Part shown: piece by piece, positions 18,320 through 26,265 of the stretch | Position numbering within the stretch: position 1 is the first letter of the stretch | Layout of the letters: each line of letters starts with the position of its first letter | Assembly: GCA_026692865.1 (NCBI GenBank) | Contig: JAPLNI010000021.1 | Location: forward strand, 1-58,480 | Origin: Planctomycetota bacterium | GTDB lineage: Bacteria > Planctomycetota > Planctomycetia > Pirellulales > Pirellulaceae | Direction of reading: 5' to 3' | DNA length: 58,480 nucleotides | Position numbers and translations under genes: made by a program | Notes under the pieces: generated by a model | Seen by the model: only the letters and a program-made list of their open reading frames with translations | What the model was told of the DNA's origin: nothing | Databases searched by the model: none

Positions 18320-19231
18320 ATGGACACTCAAAGCATCACCCCAGCCCGACTTTCGGCAAGCGTTATCTCTGTTCCGCCCATGGCACGCGACGCGAATCGA
18401 AAGATTTGTCGCACCGAAAACACAAAGATTGTTAGGCATATCGAGGCCGGCGGGGTTTCCACAATGCTCTATGGGGGCAACGCGATGTTCTATCATTTGC
18501 GTCCAAGTGAGTTCGCTGCCTGTCTGGCGATGCTCGCCGAAATTGCCGGAAAAAACACTCTGATTGTCCCGTCGGTTGGGCCAGCTTTTGGGATGATGAT
18601 GGATCAAGCTGAGGTGCTGCGGGATTTTGATTTCCCGACGGTGATGGTGCTTCCGCAAAAAGAAATTGCCGATGATAACGGTCTTGCGACCGGTATTCGA
18701 CTATTCGCTGAATCGTATGGCAAGCCCGTCGTTCTCTACCTCAAACACGACCGTTGGCTTGAGCCAGCGATCGTTGAAAGCTTGTATCGCGATGGACTTT
18801 TGAGTTGGATTAAATATGCCGTTGTGCGCGAAGACACAAGCAACGACAACTACCTCCGAGAGGTCCTACAAAAGGTTCCTGGCGAAATCGTGATCAGCGG
18901 GATTGGCGAGCAACCTGCGATTATTCACATGCGTGACTTCGGCGTTGGAGGATACACCAGCGGTTGCGTATGTGTCGCTCCTAAGCTTTCGCAAACAATG
19001 CTCGAAGCGATTCACGCTAAGGACTTCGTGAAGGCCGAGTCTATCAGAGCGATTTACGAACCATTGGAAAACTTGCGAAACGCAATTAATCCAATTCGTG
19101 TTCTACATCATGCCGTTCAAGCGGCCGGGATCGCCAAGACGGGACCGATGCAACCTATGCTCAGTGAGCTCACATCACAACACCACGATTTTATCGAAGT
19201 CGCCTCTCGTGCTCTGTTAGCACAGAACTAA
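18320..19231 (+). CDS. dihydrodipicolinate synthase family aldolase/lyase
   Basis: 303 residues from ATG 18320 (a TTG three codons earlier is possible). The fold is the class I aldolase (beta/alpha)8 barrel of the DapA/NAL family. Visible family features are GGVSTMLYGGNAMFYHL, a GxxxGTTGE-like substrate loop replaced by YGGNA, VVLYLKHDRW (the equivalent of the YNxP tyrosine strand) and LLSWIKYAVV, whose Lys is the likely Schiff-base residue. GIGEQPAIIHMRDFGVGGYT and SGCVCVAP follow the usual sixth and seventh strands. Because YNVP is changed, the enzyme is probably not lysine-pathway DapA but a sugar-acid or keto-acid aldolase. It stands alone in its direction. The substrate is unknown. Confidence 0.8.
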   Translation: MDTQSITPARLSASVISVPPMARDANRKICRTENTKIVRHIEAGGVSTMLYGGNAMFYHLRPSEFAACLAMLAEIAGKNTLIVPSVGPAFGMMMDQAEVLRDFDFPTVMVLPQKEIADDNGLATGIRLFAESYGKPVVLYLKHDRWLEPAIVESLYRDGLLSWIKYAVVREDTSNDNYLREVLQKVPGEIVISGIGEQPAIIHMRDFGVGGYTSGCVCVAPKLSQTMLEAIHAKDFVKAESIRAIYEPLENLRNAINPIRVLHHAVQAAGIAKTGPMQPMLSELTSQHHDFIEVASRALLAQN

Positions 19232-19272
19232 AAACATCAAAAGGAGATCTTGAGTAAGGCGAGAGGCTTCAG

Positions 19273-19291
19273 GCAATGCAAAAAGCATTGC
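19273..19291. terminator. hairpin between convergent genes
   Basis: GCAATGC-AAAAA-GCATTGC forms a perfect seven-base stem (nine with A-U and G-U) in the 93-base gap between the aldolase gene and the convergent DUF2760 gene. There is no T-run, so intrinsic termination is only suggested by position. Confidence 0.35.
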
Positions 19292-19324
19292 TTGGCAGAG
19301 GATCGAGTCTGAAATCGTGAGCAA

Positions 19325-19930
19325 CTAAATCAGTTCGGCTTCTGCGGGTGCGATGACGGTCGCTTCGTCGGAGTTGCCTGACCACTGCGGGACGGCTATT
19401 TGGGTAGCGATCCAACCCGGGTGAATGAGATTGCCGCGTCGCGGTGCGGTTGAGTCGCTAGCCGAACTTCGCGTCGATTTGCCTGTAATTTTCCACTTTG
19501 CTGAAGACGCATTCGACGGGATTTCCACCGAGTCGCCTTCGTTGCCTTGAGCCAATCGCTCAATGGCAAACAGCCGATTCAACACCTTGGATGACTCACG
19601 AAGGACATCTCGCGCGGCGCTTCCAACTTGCTCGTCGGTGTATTCGTCTAAAGATTCTTGAATCAAATCGACTAATCGGGCTTCGCGTTGCAGCGTGCTC
19701 AGTAGCGTGAGTGCTTCACTGCGAACGGGAGTCTTGGTGTCGGATTTTGCAGAAGCAGGTCTCGCTGGGGGAGTTGTTGGTGCGTTTGTTTTCGGGGCAG
19801 CGTTTGGCTGTGGAGCTTTCACTTCGGCGAGGAGCTTGGTCGAAGGATCCAGTGCTTGTGCGATGCGCATCGATGCGTCGCGATTAAACAACGCGGCCAG
19901 GAAAGCTCGAAAGGCGATTACGATTCGCAT
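19325..19930 (-). CDS. DUF2760 domain protein
   Basis: 201 residues. The first ~30 are amphipathic (RIVIAFRAFLAALFN), followed by a Pro/Ala/Lys linker, then the DUF2760 domain: ALTLLSTLQREARLVDLIQE, a helix with DEQVGSAARDVLRE, then a small beta part (KWKITGK, PRRGNLIHPGWIATQIAVP). No catalytic motif is apparent. DUF2760 proteins occur in Planctomycetes and proteobacteria, sometimes near DnaK-like genes; their role is unknown. It lies 53 bases downstream of topA on the same strand and may share its transcript. Confidence 0.8.
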   Translation of the reverse strand: MRIVIAFRAFLAALFNRDASMRIAQALDPSTKLLAEVKAPQPNAAPKTNAPTTPPARPASAKSDTKTPVRSEALTLLSTLQREARLVDLIQESLDEYTDEQVGSAARDVLRESSKVLNRLFAIERLAQGNEGDSVEIPSNASSAKWKITGKSTRSSASDSTAPRRGNLIHPGWIATQIAVPQWSGNSDEATVIAPAEAELI

Positions 19931-19983
19931 GACTTTATTTCACGGATGAGACTGTTGAGACGGAGAATACTGACGAGGAATGT

Positions 19984-22782
19984 TTATTCGTCGTCTGCGG
20001 AGTCAGCTATTGGAGAGGCAGCTTTCTTCTTGGTTGCCTTCTTGGCGGTCGTTTTCTTAGTAGCTGTTTTTGTTCTAGCCGACTTAGTTGTCGACTTCTT
20101 TTTCTTCGCTGTCGCGTTCGACGCAGCGCCACGTTTCTTAGAAACTTTTTTCTTCTTTGATCCGCCCGCAGCGGCTCGTTCAGCAAGCAGTGTCAAGGCG
20201 ATTTCCATCGTGACATTTTCGATCGGCATGTCCTTGGGTAGAGAAGCATTGGTTTCGCCATCAGCTAGATACGGACCATATTTCCCTTCGAGCAATTGAA
20301 TTGCTTTACCGGTTATTGGAGATTCGTCGAACGTTTTCAAAGCCGGTTTCGGCTCAGCACGACCGCGGCCCGCTTTGGGTTGCGATAGCAAAGCGATCGC
20401 TTGGTCGAGATCGATCTCGAGAACGTTTTGGTCCTTTGGAATCGAACGGTAGTCTTTGTCTTTACCAACAGTCTTCATCACGTACGGACCAAATGGACCA
20501 ATGTTCGCGACGACTTTATAATTTTCAGTAGGATGCATGCCCAACTCTCGCGGGAGAGTTAGGAATTTGAGTGCCATCGGAAGGTCGACTGTTTCCATCG
20601 GCAGCCCCTTCGGAAGCGAAGCATTCTTGCGACCTTCTTCATCAGGTTCACCACGTTGAATGTAAGGGCCGTAGCGACCGACTTTGACATAGATATTCAT
20701 TCCCGTCTCGGGGTCAGTTCCCAGAGGTGCATCGCCAGCGGCTTGCTTGGTCAGCAATTCTAAAGCAGACCCGATATTGATTTCATCAGGAGCGAGATCC
20801 TGAGGAATCGAAGCTTTGCGAGTACCTTGTTCCAGGAACGGACCATAGCGACCGACTCGCACAACAATGTCTTCGCGATAATCACCGGTGGTTGGAGCCC
20901 CGACAGGATAAGAGCATGCAACTCTTGGATCGATCTCGTTAATCTTGCTCGCCAGCAAAGGTCTCAACCCAGCCGTAGCAGGCGCGGAAGCGTCTTTACC
21001 ATCGAGAGCTGCCGTCGTGGTTAACGTTTCGATCGAAGCGTCATCACCAAAGTAGAAGTCGCGAAGGTAATCTCTATTGCCACGTTCGTTACGTGAGATT
21101 TCGTCAAGGTGATCTTCCATTTGAGCGGTGAATTGGTAGTTCACAAGCTTCCCTAAATGCTCTTCTAACAGTCGAATCACCGCGAAGGCTGTCCAGCTTG
21201 GGACTAACGCGTTCCCCTTTTTGAAAACGTAGTCGCGATACTGGATAGTTTCGATAATCGAAGCGTAAGTACTAGGACGACCGATGCCGCGTTCTTCGAG
21301 AGCCTGAGTCAACGAAGCTTCCGTGAATCTCGCCGGGGGCTGAGTGGTATGCGAGACCGAATCAAGCTTGGCAAGTGAAACAATTTCTTGTGCGGCCAGT
21401 TCGGGTAGTAAGCGTTCCTTCTCGGCTAGTTCTGCTTCAGGGTCATCACTCCCTTCGACGTAAGCTCGTAAAAAGCCTTCGAACTCAATCGATGTACCGG
21501 AAGCTTGGAAGATCGCTTGTCCGCCATCAAATTTTCCTTCGATGGTTACGATAACTCGCTTCTTTCGAGCGTCAGCCATTTGGGAAGCGATCGTACGTTT
21601 CCAAATCATTTCAAATAATCGGAAGCCATCGTAATCGAGCTCACCACGTAGTTTTTCGGGGAGCTGGAACGGGTGGCCTGCAGGTCGAATGGCTTCGTGA
21701 GCCTCTTGTGCGTTCTTGACTTTCGAAGCGTAAGTCCGCTCGGTTGGATGCAAGAAGTCTTTACCGTATTGCGTTTCGACTAAGTCCCGAGCCGCATCGA
21801 CAGCGACCTTCGCCATCGTCGTCGAATCGGTTCGCATGTAAGTGATATAGCCATTTTCATAAAGCGACTGAGCGGTTCGCATCGTTTGCTTGGCGGTAAA
21901 GCCCAACTTACGGTTGGCTTCTTGTTGCAAGGTCGACGTCGTAAACGGTGGCTTGGGTCGCTCCACAAACGGTTTGACTTCAACACTCGCGACGCGGTAT
22001 TCGGCTTTATCAAGTTTCTTGCGAAGGGCTTCCGCCGAGGCCGCATCGAGGAGCAGCATTTTCGGATCTTTTCCGGAAGGAATCTTGGCTCCATCAACGC
22101 TCATCAAGGCTGCGTTGAAATTGACCTTTTTCGAAGTCGAAAAGATACCATCCAAGTCAAAGTAGGTCGCACTTCGAAACGCCATGCGCTCGCGTTCACG
22201 ATCAACAATCAATCGAACGGCCACGCTTTGAACACGCCCAGCTGATAGCTTGGGAGCGACCTTTCGCCAAAGCAAATTAGAAACATCGAAGCCGTAAAGC
22301 CGGTCAAGAATTCGACGCGTCTCCTGAGCCTTCACCATCCCCTGATCAATTTGCCGAGTCGTCGTCAGAGCGTGCTGGATTGCCTCTCGAGTGATTTCAT
22401 GAAACACCAAACGTTTTACTGGCACCTTGGGTTTTAAAACTTCATGAAGGTGCCACGAAATCGCTTCTCCTTCGCGATCCTCGTCCGTCGCCAGATAGAG
22501 TTCGTCGGCATCTTTGAGAGCAGCTTTCAGGTGAGATACCTGCTTTTTCTTTTCAGCAGGAACGATGTATACCGGTTCGAAATCGTGATCGACGTCGACT
22601 CCCAAGTAAGCCCATGGTTCTGACTTATACTGTTCAGGAATTTCCTTTTTTCCGCCAGGCAAATCACGAATATGCCCAATCGAAGCTTCGACTTGGTATC
22701 CCGCACCGAGGTACTTTGCGATGGTTTTGGCTTTGGCCGGTGATTCAACGATCACCAGGGCTTTGCGTCCTTTAGCACTCAT
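19984..22782 (-). CDS. topA: DNA topoisomerase I (type IA)
   Basis: 932 residues. The TOPRIM domain opens the protein (ALVIVESPAKAKTIAKYLG; LATDEDREGEAISWHL with the acidic metal ligands). The catalytic Tyr is in GYITYMRTDSTTM at about residue 315, close to E. coli Tyr319. GRVQSVAVRLI, AHEAIRPAG and the late block ERGIGRPSTYASII are all standard. The C-terminus lacks zinc fingers. It carries four short topoisomerase C-terminal repeats of the form VGRYGPFLEQG, then a very Lys-rich tail (~60 residues of KKK/TKK), which should bind DNA without sequence preference. It relaxes negative supercoils. It is divergent from the PpiD-like gene with a 401-base gap. Confidence 0.97.
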   Translation of the reverse strand: MSAKGRKALVIVESPAKAKTIAKYLGAGYQVEASIGHIRDLPGGKKEIPEQYKSEPWAYLGVDVDHDFEPVYIVPAEKKKQVSHLKAALKDADELYLATDEDREGEAISWHLHEVLKPKVPVKRLVFHEITREAIQHALTTTRQIDQGMVKAQETRRILDRLYGFDVSNLLWRKVAPKLSAGRVQSVAVRLIVDRERERMAFRSATYFDLDGIFSTSKKVNFNAALMSVDGAKIPSGKDPKMLLLDAASAEALRKKLDKAEYRVASVEVKPFVERPKPPFTTSTLQQEANRKLGFTAKQTMRTAQSLYENGYITYMRTDSTTMAKVAVDAARDLVETQYGKDFLHPTERTYASKVKNAQEAHEAIRPAGHPFQLPEKLRGELDYDGFRLFEMIWKRTIASQMADARKKRVIVTIEGKFDGGQAIFQASGTSIEFEGFLRAYVEGSDDPEAELAEKERLLPELAAQEIVSLAKLDSVSHTTQPPARFTEASLTQALEERGIGRPSTYASIIETIQYRDYVFKKGNALVPSWTAFAVIRLLEEHLGKLVNYQFTAQMEDHLDEISRNERGNRDYLRDFYFGDDASIETLTTTAALDGKDASAPATAGLRPLLASKINEIDPRVACSYPVGAPTTGDYREDIVVRVGRYGPFLEQGTRKASIPQDLAPDEINIGSALELLTKQAAGDAPLGTDPETGMNIYVKVGRYGPYIQRGEPDEEGRKNASLPKGLPMETVDLPMALKFLTLPRELGMHPTENYKVVANIGPFGPYVMKTVGKDKDYRSIPKDQNVLEIDLDQAIALLSQPKAGRGRAEPKPALKTFDESPITGKAIQLLEGKYGPYLADGETNASLPKDMPIENVTMEIALTLLAERAAAGGSKKKKVSKKRGAASNATAKKKKSTTKSARTKTATKKTTAKKATKKKAASPIADSADDE

Positions 22783-23183
22783 AAAACACTGTCGTCATTC
22801 GAGAAATTTCGGTTTGAAAAGTCATGGATCGAAACCGCATTACCACCGGGTAACGAAGGGTGCCCGTTAAAAAATCTTCAAAATGGTTATAGCCGTATAT
22901 AAGGGATAAGGTTTTCAAGCCCAACCGTCTACCCACCCCCTTTGAACCTCACACGGAAGCTTAGGGGTTCGCGTGGAAACCACCAGGGGCGGGAGCAAAA
23001 GAATCGGGAAAGGGAAGAGACAGCCCGATTTCAACTTCAAAAAACCATAAGAAATTCGCAACAAACCTCCCCTGGGTTGGCGATCTGCCGCAAAGCCGCT
23101 GTTGCGTTTCCCCTTCGACTCTCTACAATCGCGCGATTGGTTTGTGTTTTTCGATTAAGTAGACTCTGTCAGGACAAAACAGG
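22783..23183. other. divergent intergenic region upstream of topA and the PpiD-like gene
   Basis: No gene is supported in these 401 bases. They should hold the promoters of both flanking genes. A short run of C and G stretches (CCCACCCCC near 22935, GGGGCGGG near 22990) is noted without assigned meaning. Confidence 0.5.
23102..23129 (+). promoter_or_regulatory. candidate promoter for the PpiD-like gene
   Basis: TTGCGT (23102-23107), a 16-base spacer and TACAAT (23124-23129) sit 55 bases before the ATG. The -10 is good and the -35 weak. Confidence 0.35.
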
Positions 23184-25865
23184 ATGGCTAGCCCCTTCTC
23201 GATCTTTCGTAAAAATCAACGCGTATGGATGGCGATCTTGGTTTTTGTTGCGGTGATTTCCTTTGTGATCATCCCGTCCACAGGGACGCTCATGGACAAT
23301 TACGGCAATTCCGAGGGGCAACAAACCCTCGTTTCCTGGAAAGGTACACGGCTAAGTGCTGAGCAACTTGCCAAGCAAACAGCCATTCAAGCTCAGTCTT
23401 ACGCTGTTTTTTCACGAATAGCCGCTGAAGTAGTTGCCGCCGGAGGATCTCCGAAGGTCCCAGGCTATGCTCCGGGTCCTCAAGGCGGAATCGGGCTCGA
23501 ACCTCCTACGGGTCGAGCTGGTTTGGTTCAGCTAAAAACGTTGGCTGAAGCCGCTCGCGAGAATGGTGTTATGGTCAACGATGATACGATTGACCTGTTC
23601 ATTCGCAACTTTACCGATGGAAAAATAAGTGCAAAGAAATTTGAAGAAATCGTCCAAGAAGTCGCTGGAAAGCAACTTTCCAAATTCGACATGTATAGCT
23701 ATTTGAAGGACGAGATCAGCAAGCAATTACTGGTACAAATGGGAATTTCCGGAATCACTTCCTCCTCCCAACCGCTGATTGCTCCAAGCAAGAACTGGCT
23801 TAATTTCCAAAAGCTTCAGCAACGTGCACGAGTCGAAATCTACCCGATTTTTGTCGACCAATTTGTTGAGAAAGTGACTGCCAAACCAAGCGAAGCGGAG
23901 CTGAAGGCCCTCTACGAAAAAGCAAAAGATCTATACAGCATCCCAAGCCAGCCTGAACCGGGTTTCCGACGCCGCTACAAAGCCGATTTTGAATTCCTTT
24001 TCGCTGATTTCAACACTTTGATCAAAGAAGAACAAGCCAAGATTACCCCAGAACAGCTCGAAGCCGAATACAAAAAGCGCGTTGAAGCTGGAAGCTACAA
24101 GGTTCCCGTTGCCGAACTGAAGCCAACCGAGAATGCACCTGCCCCGGCATCCGTAACAGTTGATTCGGCGACGGAAGTAAAACCTGAAGCAAAACCTGAA
24201 GAGAAACCCGAATCCAAAGCGGAAGCAGCTCCAGAAGCAAAGGCAGAAGCGACCGTCACTCCGGACGCCAAGATGGAGCTCCCTGCGGATAAAGCACTCG
24301 ACGGTTTAATCGGCAGCCCGCAAACACCATCTGTGCCCGCTACCGAAACGCCGGTAACTCCAGCTGTTCCAACAACAGTAACACCAGTTGCCCCCGCAAC
24401 AGCACCCGTTGTTCCTGAAATCCCTTCGACTGGCAGTTCTGGAAAATCCAGCCAAACCAAATCCACATCGACTATTCGACTCGTTGCATTCCAAGCGGAA
24501 GCGGCCCCCGAAGCGACGGCCAAGGCAGTTGAAGCAGCCGTAGCGTCGGAAGTCGCAAAAGTGGTCGATCCGGTTGCGACAGATGCTGCGAAGACCGCTG
24601 AAAAAGTAGTTGAAAAAGTAGTTGAAAAAGTAGTTGGCGAGCCTGCCCAAGCGGAAAAGCCGATGGCTGAAGTAAAGCCGGATGCGACTCCTGCAGCACC
24701 GCCAGCAGACGCACCGAAAACCGATGAATCGAAGGCTATCGAAGCTACCAAGGAGCCAGCCTCGGAAATGAAGCCGGCAGCAGAACCCGCTAGCCCGACT
24801 GCAACTCCAGCAACTGCAACTTCGGCAGACGTTGCTACACCTGCTGTGGCTCCTGAAAAACCGATGCGAGTTCAAACACTAGACGAAGTGCGAGAGTCGC
24901 TCCTGCGAGAGATGGCATTGCCTGGCGCTCGAACACGTGCTCAGGAAATGGTCGAAAAAGTCTCGATGAAAATGAGCGATTACGGTGCAAAACGTGACCT
25001 GTTCGAACAGCAAGATCAACGTCTCAAGGCGATTCCTAGTCCCGAGCCACTGGATCTGAAAACCCTTGCCTCCGAAACCGGAATGACTTACGGGCGGACT
25101 GGAATGGTAGACAACATCGGCGTCAGCTCGTTATCGATCGGACAAAGCTATCTTCAGCTTTCCAACCCTGGACCAAACTCAAGTCCGTTCGCATCGTTTC
25201 CTGAGTACGCACTCATGGAACCACGCGGAGAAGCCGGTTTGAGACCGTTCCAAGTGCAGATCGCACAGTCGCTCTCTGCCGAAACTAGCGGTTCCTACGT
25301 GTTTTGGAAGGTAGAAAGCGAACCCTCTCGCGTTCCGACTTTTGAAGAAGCTCGCGAAGAGATCACAGCTTTCTGGAAACAAACTCGTGCTCAGGAGTTG
25401 GCCTCGAAGGCAGCCGAGGAGATGGCTGCAAAGGTCAATGCAATCACCGACAAGAGCGCAAATCCTTGGACTGAAGTCCTTGAATCACACCTTCAACCGC
25501 TTGTCATTACGCCGAGCCCCTTCACATGGCTTCTGCCGGTGATGTCTGGCGGAGAAGGGACCCAACTTTCTTCCGTTGATGGAATCGACCTGCCAGGTCA
25601 AGCTTTCATGGAAGCGGTTTTTAGTAACCCTGTTGGAAAAGCCGTCGTTGCTTTTGATGCGCCGCGTAAGAAAAGTTTTGTCATACGAATTGTCGATCGA
25701 CTACCAAATGATGACGACCTAAGAATCCAATTCGAACGCTCGCCACTCAATCGCGGTGTAAGCTCCCTCGCAAATCAGCAAAGTGTCAACTTGGTCCGCG
25801 GATGGTTCGCCAGCCTCCTCGACTCGATGGGATTGGAAACCCGCCAGTTGGAAGGCCTTGAGTAG
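23184..25865 (+). CDS. PpiD/SurA-like membrane-anchored folding factor with long acidic linker
   Basis: 893 residues. MASPFSIFRKNQRVWMAILV begins an N-terminal membrane anchor (~14-33), followed by a SurA-N-like helical region (residues ~80-210, with QLKTLAEAARENGVMVND and a long LKDEISKQLLVQMGI segment). Residues ~290-580 are an Ala/Pro/Glu/Lys/Thr-rich low-complexity linker, containing VEKVVEKVV repeats. The C-terminal ~300 residues are globular (TLDEVRESLLREMAL, TPSPFTWLLPVMSGG). This matches the plan of PpiD, a periplasmic chaperone at the translocon, but no complete parvulin PPIase domain can be recognised. In Planctomycetes proteins like this are usually annotated as SurA N-terminal domain proteins. 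It stands alone on its strand, with a 400-base gap before the next gene. Confidence 0.7.
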   Translation: MASPFSIFRKNQRVWMAILVFVAVISFVIIPSTGTLMDNYGNSEGQQTLVSWKGTRLSAEQLAKQTAIQAQSYAVFSRIAAEVVAAGGSPKVPGYAPGPQGGIGLEPPTGRAGLVQLKTLAEAARENGVMVNDDTIDLFIRNFTDGKISAKKFEEIVQEVAGKQLSKFDMYSYLKDEISKQLLVQMGISGITSSSQPLIAPSKNWLNFQKLQQRARVEIYPIFVDQFVEKVTAKPSEAELKALYEKAKDLYSIPSQPEPGFRRRYKADFEFLFADFNTLIKEEQAKITPEQLEAEYKKRVEAGSYKVPVAELKPTENAPAPASVTVDSATEVKPEAKPEEKPESKAEAAPEAKAEATVTPDAKMELPADKALDGLIGSPQTPSVPATETPVTPAVPTTVTPVAPATAPVVPEIPSTGSSGKSSQTKSTSTIRLVAFQAEAAPEATAKAVEAAVASEVAKVVDPVATDAAKTAEKVVEKVVEKVVGEPAQAEKPMAEVKPDATPAAPPADAPKTDESKAIEATKEPASEMKPAAEPASPTATPATATSADVATPAVAPEKPMRVQTLDEVRESLLREMALPGARTRAQEMVEKVSMKMSDYGAKRDLFEQQDQRLKAIPSPEPLDLKTLASETGMTYGRTGMVDNIGVSSLSIGQSYLQLSNPGPNSSPFASFPEYALMEPRGEAGLRPFQVQIAQSLSAETSGSYVFWKVESEPSRVPTFEEAREEITAFWKQTRAQELASKAAEEMAAKVNAITDKSANPWTEVLESHLQPLVITPSPFTWLLPVMSGGEGTQLSSVDGIDLPGQAFMEAVFSNPVGKAVVAFDAPRKKSFVIRIVDRLPNDDDLRIQFERSPLNRGVSSLANQQSVNLVRGWFASLLDSMGLETRQLEGLE

Positions 25866-26265
25866 AAGCTTTTCACTTGGAAAATCACCTCTTTGAAGGC
25901 GGCAATAGGTCGGTTTCGGCTCTGTTCAAGTAATTCGTGGCTTAATCTTTGATGAGCCATCGAAAAAGCTTTTCTATCCGCACAGTTCAGCAATAAACGT
26001 TTACTCAGCGATACCTGGCTGGTATTATAGAGCCATGTGTTAGTGCCCCAGGCATCCGAAGTCTGGCTGATCCTGACCCACCCACCCCGCCGACCGTCAC
26101 GGCTTACGTTCCCTTCCTCCACCCTCCCAATCGCTGATTGCATTTTGGCTGCTCGCCTCGTTTCATGAACGCATCGTAGTTCCAATCGCAGTCTTTTTCC
26201 GTTTGTGTATCCTCCCTTTGAGCGTCCGCAACGGTCACCAAAAAACCTTCACATTCGATATCAGT
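25866..26265. other. intergenic region, no gene seen
   Basis: These 400 bases contain no convincing coding sequence or repeat. The only signal is a promoter-like pair at 26000-26028. It is the likely leader and promoter region of the secretin-N-domain gene. Confidence 0.45.
26000..26028 (+). promoter_or_regulatory. candidate promoter for the secretin-N-domain operon
   Basis: TTTACT (26000-26005), a 17-base spacer and TATTAT (26023-26028) match the sigma-70 consensus at four and five of six positions. The start would lie ~230 bases before the ATG, giving a long leader. Confidence 0.35.

Noticed and set aside
22942-23256. 104-codon open frame upstream of the PpiD-like gene
   Set aside because: Very Arg/Gln-rich with no family resemblance, and it runs into the PpiD-like gene in a different frame; more likely promoter or leader DNA.
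24095-24751. 218-codon antisense frame in the PpiD-like gene
   Set aside because: Pure Ala/Ser/Gly/Thr composition that mirrors the low-complexity Ala/Pro/Glu linker on the coding strand.
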